Below are positions 7,101 to 14,987 of a DNA stretch of 64,000 bases, one piece after another. Each line of letters starts with the position of its first letter. The first letter of the stretch is position 1. Source of the stretch: Rhodospirillaceae bacterium (GTDB lineage Bacteria > Pseudomonadota > Alphaproteobacteria > UBA8366 > Aestuariispiraceae). Made by a program: the position numbers and the translations under genes. The stretch spans positions 62,001 through 126,000 of the forward strand of contig PAQY01000016.1 in assembly GCA_002709955.1 (NCBI GenBank), written 5' to 3'. A model generated the notes under the pieces. The model saw only the letters and a program-made list of their open reading frames with translations, ran no database searches and was not told the origin of the DNA.

Positions 7101-8471
7101 TCAGTATTTCAACTCGTTGTAAATCGGCTCGACGGAGTGATTCCAGCGTGTGTGATAGGCCTGTAACTGGTCGTCAGCCAGCGTGCGACCCGTCGCAACG
7201 ATCTGATGCAGGGGCTCGATATACTGTGTTTCATCCAGGCCAGAACTTGAGCTCAGTCGGGCCCGGCGTTTCAGGCCCCCCTGACAGATCTCCAGCACTG
7301 TGCGGGCAACATCCTGCACCGTCCCATCGCGGAATTTTGCACCCAATGCCTGCTTTGGCACCGCATCGCGCATTGCAGAGATTTCAGCAATGCTCCAATC
7401 CTTGATCAGATCTGCCGCTTCCTGTTGCGCCTGGGCGTCATAGATCAGTCCGACCCATAAGGCGGGCAGGGCACACAGGTTCCCCCAGGGGCCACCATCC
7501 GCACCACGCATTTCGATGAATTTTTTCAGACGGACTTCCGGAAAGACGGTTGTCATGTGATCCGTCCAGTCGGTCATTGTGGGCAATTGCCCCTCAAACC
7601 CTTCCAGCTTGCCCTGCATATAGTCGCGGAAGCTTTTGCCCGACACGTCATGATAGACGCCATCGCGGTAGACGAAATACATCGGCACATCTAGGACATA
7701 ATCGACCCAGCGCTCATAGCCAAACCCGTCTTCAAAGACGAAGGGCAGCATGCCGCAGCGGTCCGGGTCTGTGTCGGTCCAGATGTGGCTGCGATAGCTC
7801 AAGAAGCCATTTGGTTTGCCTTCCGTGAAGGGGGAATTCGCAAACAGGGCGGTGGCCATTGGCTGCAAGGCCAGGGATATCCGCATTTTTTCAATCATGT
7901 CGGCTTCCGTGCCGAAATCCAGATTGACCTGAACCGTGCAGGTCCGGCTCATCATATCCAGGCCCAGATTGCCCTTTTTGGGCATATAGGATTTCATGAT
8001 TTTATAGCGGCCCTTGGGCATCCAATGAATATCATCGCGCTTCCACAGGGGATTAAAGCCCAGGCCGACCGTTCCCGCGCCGACTTCCTTACAGGCGGCG
8101 ACAACCTGATCCAGATGGCGATGGACTTCCGCACAGGTCTGGTGGACGTTTTCCAGGGGCGCGCCCGATAACTCAAATTGTCCGCCTGGCTCCAGCGATA
8201 CTGAGGCACCATCCGTGCCTTTCAGCGCGATGATATTGCCATTTTCCAGAACCGGCTCCCATTCCGGGCCGGACAGGGCCTCCAGAAGCCCTTTAACGCC
8301 AGGGCGGCCTTCATAGGCCAAGGGGCGATGGCTGTCCGTGCAGAACAGGAATTTTTCGTGTTCGGTGCCAATGCGCCAATCCGCCTGGGGCTTTTCGCCA
8401 GACGCGATATAGTCAATCAGCTGGGACTTGGATTCGACCAGCGTTTCATCGGACGCGGTGGGAGACGACAT
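7101..8471 (-). CDS. gshA: Glutamate-cysteine ligase (plant/alphaproteobacterial type)
   Basis: 456 residues, the usual length of the plant-type GCS2 family. It shows RIGTEHEKFLF near residue 40, the Mg/ATP-binding glutamate region, then SLEPGGQFELSGAPLENVHQT and YMPKKGNLGLDMMSRTCTVQ, all family landmarks. It joins L-glutamate and L-cysteine to gamma-glutamylcysteine, the first and rate-limiting step of glutathione synthesis in the cytoplasm. rsmE lies upstream on the same strand, 50 bases away, and may be co-transcribed. Plant-type enzymes are often redox regulated; that was not checked here. Confidence 0.94.
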   Translation of the reverse strand: MSSPTASDETLVESKSQLIDYIASGEKPQADWRIGTEHEKFLFCTDSHRPLAYEGRPGVKGLLEALSGPEWEPVLENGNIIALKGTDGASVSLEPGGQFELSGAPLENVHQTCAEVHRHLDQVVAACKEVGAGTVGLGFNPLWKRDDIHWMPKGRYKIMKSYMPKKGNLGLDMMSRTCTVQVNLDFGTEADMIEKMRISLALQPMATALFANSPFTEGKPNGFLSYRSHIWTDTDPDRCGMLPFVFEDGFGYERWVDYVLDVPMYFVYRDGVYHDVSGKSFRDYMQGKLEGFEGQLPTMTDWTDHMTTVFPEVRLKKFIEMRGADGGPWGNLCALPALWVGLIYDAQAQQEAADLIKDWSIAEISAMRDAVPKQALGAKFRDGTVQDVARTVLEICQGGLKRRARLSSSSGLDETQYIEPLHQIVATGRTLADDQLQAYHTRWNHSVEPIYNELKY

Positions 8472-8521
8472 CGGCGCATTTCCTCATCAAAAGCGGCCTC
8501 TCACCGGGGCCCTTGCTGTAC

Positions 8522-9271
8522 CTAACCGCGCCGGGGTGGACGGGTTGTCCCATCCCCTGCAACAGCCTGCCAGACAGCCAGGGCTGCCAGCGCTGCCGTC
8601 TCTGCCCGCAAGATGCGCGGACCAAGGCCGACGGGGAGGACTAAAGGCGACTGGTGCATAAAGTCAAGTTCCGCAGCGGAAAAACCGCCTTCCGGTCCGG
8701 TCACAAATCCGACAGCGCCAGATTTCCGGGCTTGCGCGGCTTCTGCCAGCGGGATGGCGGTGCCTGCCTCTGCACAAACAAACAGCACGCGCTCCTTCGG
8801 CCATTCCAGAATTAACCGATCCAGCCGCACTGGTTCGGAAATTTCTGGAATATCCAGTCGCTCAGATTGCTCCGCAGCCTCGATTGCCGTGGCGCGCAGC
8901 CGGTCGGTTTTGACGCGTTCTGACTGGGTCCGTTCTGTCAGCAATGGAATCAACCGGGACACACCCAGCTCCGTTGCTTTTTGAACGATGAAATCTGTTT
9001 GTGTTTTCTTGACCGGCGCAAAGGCCAGCCATAGGTCCGGTGAGCTGATCTGGGGGCGCATCTGTTCCGACAAAATGAAAAGGCCGGTTGATTTGCCTAT
9101 TTCAGACAGGGTCGCCGACCACTCCCCATCACGGCCATTGAACAGAATAACCGATGCGCCCGCCTGCAACCGCAGCACCCGACCCAGATAATGGGCCTGA
9201 TCTGATGTCGCGACGACCGGTTGATCCGGGGTCAGGTCTTGTGTCACAAAAAGGCGGGTTGATGTAGCCAT
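8522..9271 (-). CDS. rsmE: 16S rRNA (uracil1498-N3)-methyltransferase
   Basis: 249 residues. The C-terminal SPOUT domain carries the SAM-knot motif VGFVTGPEGGFSAAELDFM (about 205-225) and the terminal ILRAETAALAALAVWQ. The N-terminal part is the PUA-like domain of RsmE, with HYLGRVLRLQAGASVILFNG. The enzyme methylates U1498 of 16S rRNA at N3. It is divergent from ubiA with about 50 bases between the starts, so the two share a promoter region. Confidence 0.93.
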   Translation of the reverse strand: MATSTRLFVTQDLTPDQPVVATSDQAHYLGRVLRLQAGASVILFNGRDGEWSATLSEIGKSTGLFILSEQMRPQISSPDLWLAFAPVKKTQTDFIVQKATELGVSRLIPLLTERTQSERVKTDRLRATAIEAAEQSERLDIPEISEPVRLDRLILEWPKERVLFVCAEAGTAIPLAEAAQARKSGAVGFVTGPEGGFSAAELDFMHQSPLVLPVGLGPRILRAETAALAALAVWQAVAGDGTTRPPRRG

Positions 9272-9321
9272 GGCGCAGACTATTCTGCCTCAGCCTGAAA
9301 GAGCAAGGATCAGTAAGCGCT

Positions 9322-10272
9322 ATGACGCCATCGCCGACAGAAATTTCTTCGCAGGACCGGACGGATATTCCCAAAGGCAATTGGGTGGACCGCTGGTTGC
9401 CGCCCTTTGCCAGACCATATGCGCGCCTGGCCCGATGGGACCGCCCGATTGGGACCTGGCTGTTGCTGCTGCCCTGCTGGTGGGGCGTGGCGCTGTTTGG
9501 GCATGGGTCCGGGCACAGTGTTTTGATGTTGCTGTGGTATGGGGTGTTGTTTGGCATTGGTGCGCTGGCCATGCGGGGCGCGGGCTGTACCTGGAATGAC
9601 ATCACCGACCGGGATATCGATGGCAAGGTTGCCCGCACGGCGACACGGCCCATTCCATCGGGTCAGGTCAGCGTGAAGCAGGCATTGGCTTTTATCGTTC
9701 TTCAGGCGCTGGTCGGGTTGGCGGTGCTGACGCAGTTCACCCTGCCTGCCGCCATCACGGCGATTGCCAGCCTGGGCGTGGTCGCGGTCTATCCTTTCAT
9801 GAAGCGCTATACCTATTTCCCACAATGTTTCCTGGGGGTCGCCTTCAACTGGGGCGCGCTGGTTGCAGGCGCCCTGCTGATCGGACATTTCGAACCACAG
9901 ATCATACTGTTGTTCCTGGCAGGCTTCTGCTGGACCATGTCCTATGACACGATCTATGCCCATCAGGACAAGGAAGACGATGTGTTAATCGGGGTTAAAT
10001 CCACGGCGCTGAAATTCGGCAGCAAGACCCGCCCGATTATCGCCGGGTTTCTGGTCCTGACCCTGTCGCTGATTGCCACGGCGGCCTGGCTGCACGGGGC
10101 GGTTGGACCCCTGTTCTGGGCAGGCTGGGCTGCCGCTGCGCTGCATTTCGCCTGGCAGATCAAAACCCTGGATTTCGACGATCCGGTAAACCTTTTGAAG
10201 CATTTCAAGGGCAATCGTCATGCCGGGATGCTGGTCACCCTTGGTCTGGCCTTTGGCATGGTGGCGGTCTGA
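9322..10272 (+). CDS. ubiA: 4-hydroxybenzoate polyprenyltransferase
   Basis: 316 residues, an integral-membrane UbiA-superfamily prenyltransferase. The first Asp-rich motif NDITDRDIDGKVART and the second, YDTIYAHQDKEDD, are present, separated by several membrane helices. It attaches the polyprenyl side chain to 4-hydroxybenzoate in ubiquinone synthesis. It overlaps the next gene by one base (TGATG), indicating translational coupling. A chlorophyll synthase (BchG) or haem O synthase is less likely given the HxDKEDD second motif; the haem O synthase is a separate gene at 25632. Confidence 0.92.
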   Translation: MTPSPTEISSQDRTDIPKGNWVDRWLPPFARPYARLARWDRPIGTWLLLLPCWWGVALFGHGSGHSVLMLLWYGVLFGIGALAMRGAGCTWNDITDRDIDGKVARTATRPIPSGQVSVKQALAFIVLQALVGLAVLTQFTLPAAITAIASLGVVAVYPFMKRYTYFPQCFLGVAFNWGALVAGALLIGHFEPQIILLFLAGFCWTMSYDTIYAHQDKEDDVLIGVKSTALKFGSKTRPIIAGFLVLTLSLIATAAWLHGAVGPLFWAGWAAAALHFAWQIKTLDFDDPVNLLKHFKGNRHAGMLVTLGLAFGMVAV

Positions 10273-10913
10273 TGGTGCAACAGTTGATCCGTGAGAATAC
10301 CAAGATCATGTCACCGCGCCTGCTGCCGGAGATGAAGTTGCATCTGGCGCAAGACGATGTGCCACTCTACCGCATGGGGGAGGATGAGCTGGACGCGCTG
10401 GGCATCGGTACGCCCTATTGGGCCTTTGCCTGGGCGGGCGGTCAGGCCCTGGGGCGCTATATTCTGGACAATCCGCAGGTTGTGCGCGGGCGCAAGGTGC
10501 TGGATTTCGGCGCTGGGTCCGGCATGGTGGCGATTGCAGCGGCCATGGCCGGGGCGTTTGATGTGATCGCCAATGACATCGACCCCGTCGCGGCAGATGC
10601 GATGCAGATGAATGCCGACCTGAACGACGTGTTCCTGGATATCGTGACCGAGGATGTGATCGGCCGCATCAGCAAGGATTATGAGGTAATCCTGGTGGGT
10701 GATGTATTCTATGACCAGCAAATCGCCGATCTGGTGCTGCCCTGGCTCAAGGAATTAAAAGCCAAGGGGCGCGAAATCCTGATCGGTGATCCGGGGCGGT
10801 TCTATCTGCCCAATATGGGGCTGGAGCGTATTGCCCGCTATGCAGGGGAAACGACGGGCCTGATGGAAGATACCGATCTGCGCAATGCCGGTGTCTGGCG
10901 ATTGGCGGAATAA
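10272..10913 (+). CDS. Class I SAM methyltransferase, ETFB-lysine methyltransferase-like
   Basis: 213 residues. The SAM-binding motif is VLDFGAGSGMVAIAAA, preceded by GTPYWAFAWAGGQALGRYIL and followed by ANDIDPVAADAMQMNADLN. This arrangement matches the METTL20/ETFB-KMT group of seven-beta-strand lysine methyltransferases, whose Agrobacterium member methylates the electron-transfer flavoprotein beta subunit. The substrate here is inferred from that resemblance only. It is translationally coupled to ubiA. Confidence 0.78.
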   Translation: MVQQLIRENTKIMSPRLLPEMKLHLAQDDVPLYRMGEDELDALGIGTPYWAFAWAGGQALGRYILDNPQVVRGRKVLDFGAGSGMVAIAAAMAGAFDVIANDIDPVAADAMQMNADLNDVFLDIVTEDVIGRISKDYEVILVGDVFYDQQIADLVLPWLKELKAKGREILIGDPGRFYLPNMGLERIARYAGETTGLMEDTDLRNAGVWRLAE

Positions 10914-10922
10914 GGCCTGCCG

Positions 10923-11660
10923 TCAGTCGGGCGGGCCAAACCCAAAGCGTGCCAACCGTGCCTGTGCTACAGGTCCAAACAGATAGTGTAACAGGGCGTC
11001 GCCAACCTCCGGTGATGCCACATTAAAGACGGCGGCAAAGCGTGCGCCCACCTCAATGTCTGGCGGGAAGGTCAGATAGGTCAGGTTCGGTTCCTTGCTG
11101 CAGGCTTCCAGACAGATCGTGCGATAGGCCAGCATCAGATCCACTCTGTCCTGCTGCAAAACACCGACATAAACGCCATCGGGATGGACGATCGGTGTGT
11201 CCTCCCCGCCGCCGGTGACAATATCTGTGCGCTTTCGTAACTCTGCATCACCTTCCGGGATGTGTTGGGCCAAACGGTCGAGAAGCCGAAGGGCATAATC
11301 GCCACTGGGGTCTGCTAGCGGGGTCGACATGCCGACGCGCAATCCAGGCGTCCTGAGCAAGGAAACCGCGTCGTCCGGGCCTGTGTCCAGACTATCGCGG
11401 CGCATCAGAAGCGCCAGGGAATTGGTTGCAAATATCTTGCTGGAACTGGCCAGGCCTGCCGCATGCAGGCGATCTGGATGCGCCGCATTGGCTGAACAGA
11501 ACAGATCCCACGGCAGGCCAGCCTCAATCCTTTTAGCGACGGTGCCGGACGCGCCGAACTCAAAGTCAGGGTCAGGGATATAATCCGCAAAGACGGAATC
11601 GTCCGAAGTGAAGGCATGTTTCAAACTGCCCGCGGCGATAATTTTAGGGGCAGGGGGCAT
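10923..11660 (-). CDS. ModA-like solute-binding-fold protein without signal peptide
   Basis: About 245 residues from the ATG at 11660, which has AGG six bases upstream; the frame is open to 11708. It has the type II periplasmic binding fold seen in molybdate-binding ModA: first strand IIAAGSLKHAF, then FEFGASGTVAKRIEAGLPWDLFCSANAA and a hinge region with IVTGGGEDTPIVHPDG. No hydrophobic signal sequence precedes the first strand from either start, so the protein looks cytoplasmic, and no modBC neighbours exist here. It may bind a small oxyanion or be a sensor-like relative. The GFA gene lies 7 bases upstream. Confidence 0.65.
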   Translation of the reverse strand: MPPAPKIIAAGSLKHAFTSDDSVFADYIPDPDFEFGASGTVAKRIEAGLPWDLFCSANAAHPDRLHAAGLASSSKIFATNSLALLMRRDSLDTGPDDAVSLLRTPGLRVGMSTPLADPSGDYALRLLDRLAQHIPEGDAELRKRTDIVTGGGEDTPIVHPDGVYVGVLQQDRVDLMLAYRTICLEACSKEPNLTYLTFPPDIEVGARFAAVFNVASPEVGDALLHYLFGPVAQARLARFGFGPPD

Positions 11661-11667
11661 TGTCATC

Positions 11668-12051
11668 CTATGACCCATTTCGATCCGAAGGATGGTTGAT
11701 GCCATCAAATGTGATGATGGGGCCTAGTTGCAAGGGGTTGATATCCTCCAGGCACCCAACATTGATGCTGTATTGCTTGGGGTTAGAGCGTCGTTGATGA
11801 TGGGTATGAATTCCGCAGATTTTACAGAAATAGTGGCGGGCGGTATTGGTGTTGAATTGATATAGAGCCAGAGCGTCGGCCCCTTCTACCACCGAGAGAT
11901 TTGATAAGTCGACGTCGACCACCACAGTGCCGCGACGGCGACAGAGGGAACAGTCGCAACGGCACGGTTCTTTCAGGCCTTCAGGCAATAGCACCGAAAG
12001 CTCAACCGCCCCGCAATGGCAGGTCGCCTTGTGGTGTTTGTGTACGTCCAT
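11668..12051 (-). CDS. GFA (CENP-V/glutathione-dependent formaldehyde-activating-like) domain protein
   Basis: 127 residues from the ATG at 12051, which has AAAGGAA eight bases upstream; the frame extends to 12150 but overlaps the metY start. Zinc ligands are arranged as in the GFA family: CHCGAVEL near the start, CDCSLCRRRG around residue 35, and CKICGIHTHHQRRSNP further on. Family members are small beta-sheet zinc proteins. Despite the name, most have no proven formaldehyde activity. It precedes the ModA-like gene on the same strand with a short gap, probably one transcript. Confidence 0.82.
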   Translation of the reverse strand: MDVHKHHKATCHCGAVELSVLLPEGLKEPCRCDCSLCRRRGTVVVDVDLSNLSVVEGADALALYQFNTNTARHYFCKICGIHTHHQRRSNPKQYSINVGCLEDINPLQLGPIITFDGINHPSDRNGS

Positions 12052-12079
12052 GGATTTGGTTCCTTTCGCTCCCCTGCCA

Positions 12080-12097
12080 GCCCCCTCGACGGGGGGC
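12080..12097. other. GC hairpin in the GFA/metY divergent region
   Basis: GCCCCC at 12080-12085 pairs exactly with GGGGGC at 12092-12097 across the 6-base loop TCGACG. It lies in the 92-base gap between the divergently transcribed GFA and metY starts, so in either transcript it would be in the leader or promoter. No T-run follows. Confidence 0.4.
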
Positions 12098-12143
12098 GTG
12101 CCCTCTTCTATAACAGGGCGGGACGGGAAAAGGCGAGGCCCTG

Positions 12144-13433
12144 ATGGCAAAAGATGAATATGGATTTGAGACCCTGGCGCTGCATGCTGGTGCGGCCCCC
12201 GACAGTGCGACGGGCGCGCGGGCGGTGCCGATTTATCAGAACACGTCCTATGTCTTTGACGATGCGGATCATGCGGCCTCCCTGTTTAATTTGCAGGAGC
12301 CTGGTTTTATCTATTCCCGCCTGACCAATCCGACGGTTGCGGTGCTGGAGGAACGCCTTGCGGCCCTGGAACAGGGGATTGGCGCGACGGCAACCGCGTC
12401 CGGCCATGCCGCCCAGATGATCGCCTTGCTGCCCTTGATGGGGCCGGGCGATCACATTATCGCGTCGTCAAAGCTGTATGGCGGATCGATCACCCAGATG
12501 GGCCATACCTTCAAGAAATTTGGCTGGCAGGTCAGCTTTGTTGATCCCAGCAACCCTGATGCTTTTCAAAAAGCGCTGACGGCTAGGACAAAGGCGATCT
12601 TTGTCGAGTGCCTGGCCAATCCAGGCGGTGTCGTGCTGGATCTGGAGCCGATTGCTGCCATTGCTCATGGCGCGGGCATCCCCCTGATCGTCGATAACAC
12701 GATGGCCACCCCCTATCTGTGCCGTCCGGGGGAATTTGGTGCGGATATCGTGACCCATTCGACAACCAAGTTCCTGTCGGGCCAGGGCACGGCGCTGGGC
12801 GGCGCGGTGATTGATTGCGACAGTTTTGATTTCCACAATCCAGAGAAATTCCCCAGTCTGGCGACGCCTGCGCCCGAATATCACGGCCTGACCTTTACGG
12901 AGAGTTTTGGCAATCTGGCCTATACATTATATGGGCATGCGGTGGGGCTGCGCGATCTTGGTCCGACGCAACAGCCGATGAATGCATTCCTGACGATTTT
13001 GGGGATTGAAACCTTGCCGGTGCGGATGGACCGCCATATCGCCAATGCCCGGATCGTGGCGGATTATCTGGACGGCCATGCGGCGATAGCCTCTGTCGGC
13101 TATGCCGGGCTTCCGTCCAGCCCGTATTACGATCTGGCGCGCAAATATATGCCCAAAGGGCCGGGATCGGTTTTCACCTTCAAATTAAAGGGTGGGTACG
13201 AGGTCGGGCGCAAGCTGGTCAATGCGGTTGAATTGTTCAGCCATCTGGCAAATATTGGCGATGCGAAATCCCTGATCTTGCATCCGGCCTCCACAACCCA
13301 TAATCAATTGACGAAAGAACAGCAGACAGCCGCAGGGGCGGGACCCGATGTGATCCGACTGTCCATCGGGCTGGAAACGGTAGAAGATTTGATCCGGGAT
13401 TTGGATCGGGCGCTGGCAATCGCGACCGCGTGA
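12144..13433 (+). CDS. metY: O-acetylhomoserine (thiol)-lyase
   Basis: 429 residues, a Cys/Met-metabolism PLP enzyme of the MetY size class. The PLP-binding lysine is K209 in DIVTHSTTKFLSGQG; other landmarks are PIYQNTSYVFDD, FIYSRLTNPTVAVLEERL and VDNTMATPYLCRP. It converts O-acetylhomoserine and sulfide (or methanethiol) to homocysteine (or methionine). The next gene is a homocysteine methyltransferase 27 bases on, so the pair could carry sulfide assimilation to methionine. No SAM riboswitch was seen upstream. The start at 12144 leaves a short leader. Confidence 0.92.
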   Translation: MAKDEYGFETLALHAGAAPDSATGARAVPIYQNTSYVFDDADHAASLFNLQEPGFIYSRLTNPTVAVLEERLAALEQGIGATATASGHAAQMIALLPLMGPGDHIIASSKLYGGSITQMGHTFKKFGWQVSFVDPSNPDAFQKALTARTKAIFVECLANPGGVVLDLEPIAAIAHGAGIPLIVDNTMATPYLCRPGEFGADIVTHSTTKFLSGQGTALGGAVIDCDSFDFHNPEKFPSLATPAPEYHGLTFTESFGNLAYTLYGHAVGLRDLGPTQQPMNAFLTILGIETLPVRMDRHIANARIVADYLDGHAAIASVGYAGLPSSPYYDLARKYMPKGPGSVFTFKLKGGYEVGRKLVNAVELFSHLANIGDAKSLILHPASTTHNQLTKEQQTAAGAGPDVIRLSIGLETVEDLIRDLDRALAIATA

Positions 13434-13459
13434 CACAACTGACAGAAAGTATCTGACCT

Positions 13460-14509
13460 ATGAGCGAGAATCTGTTCCTGAAACTGTTGCAAGAGCGCAG
13501 CCATCTGATCGCCGATGGCGCGATGGGCACCAATCTGTTTGAGCGCGGTTTACAGTCCGGCGATGCCCCAGAGCTTTGGAATATCGACCATCCGGACCGG
13601 GTTGCCAGTGTGCATCAGGAATTCGTGGATGCGGGTGCAGATATCATCCTGACCAACAGCTTTGGCGGAAACAGTTTCCGGCTGAAACTGCATGATGCCC
13701 AGGATCGCGCCTATGAATTGGCGAAGGCCGCGGCCCAGGTCGCGCGCGCTGTGGCGGATAAGGCCGGGCGTCCTGTGGTGGTTGCGGGCTCTATCGGCCC
13801 GTCTGGGGAATTGTTTGAACCGGTCGGCCCAGTAACGTTCGAACAGGGCAAGGCTGCCTTTGCCGAACAGGCGCGCGGTCTGATCGATGGCGGCGCGGAT
13901 ATCCTGTGGATTGAGACGATTTCGTCCCGGGAAGAAAGCGCAGCAGCGGTTGCCGGTGCGGCAGAAACAGGACGACCCGTTGTCTCCACCATGACCTTCG
14001 ACACGGTTGGGCGCACCATGATGGGTGTTACGCCAGCGGATGCCTATCGCCATTTGATCGACCTGCCGACCGCACCAACAGCGATTGGGGCAAATTGCGG
14101 TTTGGGTGCGACGGAAAATGTGCTGTCCATTCTGGGCATGCGCGAAGCCATCGGTCCGGACGCGATCATGGTGGCAAAGGCCAATTGCGGCGTGCCACAG
14201 TTCAAGAATGGGGCCTTCACCTATACCGGAACGCCTGAATTGATGGCGGATTATGCACGGCTGGCCCGGGATTCCGGTGCACGGATTGTGGGCGGTTGCT
14301 GTGGCACAACGGGGGTCGTGTTGAAGGCGATCCGCGACGCCCTGGATGGCTATGTCCCCGGCGAACCGCCGACCATGGATCAGGTGGTTGCCAAGCTGGG
14401 CCCGCTGGCCGGGGTCACGGACAAGCCTGCTCACGGCCACAGCCACGGGGCGGGCGGTGATGATGGATCAGATGGCGGCCGTCGGGCGCGCCGTCGCCGC
14501 CGCGACTAA
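13460..14509 (+). CDS. bmt: Homocysteine S-methyltransferase, probable betaine-homocysteine methyltransferase
   Basis: 349 residues with the S-methyltransferase barrel of the BHMT/MetH N-terminal family. Zinc ligands are C213 (GANCGLG) and C280-C281 (VGGCCGTTG). LIADGAMGTNLFERGL and DIILTNSFGGNSF match alphaproteobacterial Bmt proteins, which use betaine to methylate homocysteine to methionine. A corrinoid- or methylmethionine-dependent enzyme is the alternative. The tail has a His-rich stretch and a run of arginines before a final Asp. The coding sequence for that tail is the first unit of a four-unit tandem repeat running past the stop. Confidence 0.82.
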   Translation: MSENLFLKLLQERSHLIADGAMGTNLFERGLQSGDAPELWNIDHPDRVASVHQEFVDAGADIILTNSFGGNSFRLKLHDAQDRAYELAKAAAQVARAVADKAGRPVVVAGSIGPSGELFEPVGPVTFEQGKAAFAEQARGLIDGGADILWIETISSREESAAAVAGAAETGRPVVSTMTFDTVGRTMMGVTPADAYRHLIDLPTAPTAIGANCGLGATENVLSILGMREAIGPDAIMVAKANCGVPQFKNGAFTYTGTPELMADYARLARDSGARIVGGCCGTTGVVLKAIRDALDGYVPGEPPTMDQVVAKLGPLAGVTDKPAHGHSHGAGGDDGSDGGRRARRRRRD

Positions 14510-14595
14510 ATATAGGCCGTCGCCGCCGCGACTGACCTAAACCCGTCGCCGCCGCGACTGACCTAAACCCGTCGCCGCCGCGACTGGATTAGAGG
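14492..14595. repeat. Four 26-bp tandem units with hairpin potential
   Basis: The 16-base core CGTCGCCGCCGCGACT occurs at 14492, 14518, 14544 and 14570, a constant 26-base period. Units two and three share the spacer GACCTAAACC exactly; units one and four have different spacers. Each core holds GTCGC-CGCC-GCGAC, a 5-bp stem with a 4-base loop. Unit one encodes the last residues and stop of the upstream methyltransferase; the others follow it. They may act as 3' stabilisers or weak terminators between this gene and the convergent YbjQ gene. Confidence 0.9.
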
Positions 14596-14600
14596 CGCGT

Positions 14601-14921
14601 TTATCCCAAGGTGACGGCGGTGCCGTTGGCGACCACCATCAGCATCCCGTTTTCCTTGCCCAGCACTTCATAGTCCAGGTCAACCCCGACAATGGCATGG
14701 GCGCCTAGATTTGTGGCTTGTTCGGTCATGTCTGCAATGGCTGCCTCTTTGGCATCCTGCAGGATTTTTTCATAGGATCCGGACCGCCCACCGACAATGT
14801 CACGAATGCCTGCGAACATATCCCGGAAGATATTTGCGCCGATGATCGCCTCGCCACTGACAATGCCTTTGTAATCGGTGATGCGGCGACCGTCGATGGA
14901 CTCGGTGGTGGTGACAATCAT
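14601..14921 (-). CDS. YbjQ/UPF0145 family protein
   Basis: 106 residues matching the DUF74/UPF0145 (YbjQ) family: [29 protein letters not shown] at the start, a central [15 protein letters not shown] and a C-terminal [13 protein letters not shown]. These are small beta-rich cytoplasmic proteins that form pentamers in solved structures; no function is proven. The gene is divergent from the MFS transporter and convergent with the methyltransferase repeat region. Confidence 0.9.
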   Translation of the reverse strand: MIVTTTESIDGRRITDYKGIVSGEAIIGANIFRDMFAGIRDIVGGRSGSYEKILQDAKEAAIADMTEQATNLGAHAIVGVDLDYEVLGKENGMLMVVANGTAVTLG

Positions 14922-14987
14922 GATGGGATGCTCCTTCCTGCTGTGCTAAACCCTGTGGGCAACCTTATAGGCCGGATCGGGAAAGAA

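Noticed and set aside
12052-12143. SAM-II riboswitch upstream of metY
   Set aside because: The short gap holds a GC hairpin but none of the conserved SAM-II core sequence was found.
14492-14595. Repeat array as a CRISPR
   Set aside because: Units are contiguous at a 26-base period, with 10-base spacers, two of them identical; no cas genes are present.
14718-14987. N-terminal extension of the UMF1 transporter
   Set aside because: The extension is antisense to the YbjQ gene and lacks helices; the family start is at 14988.
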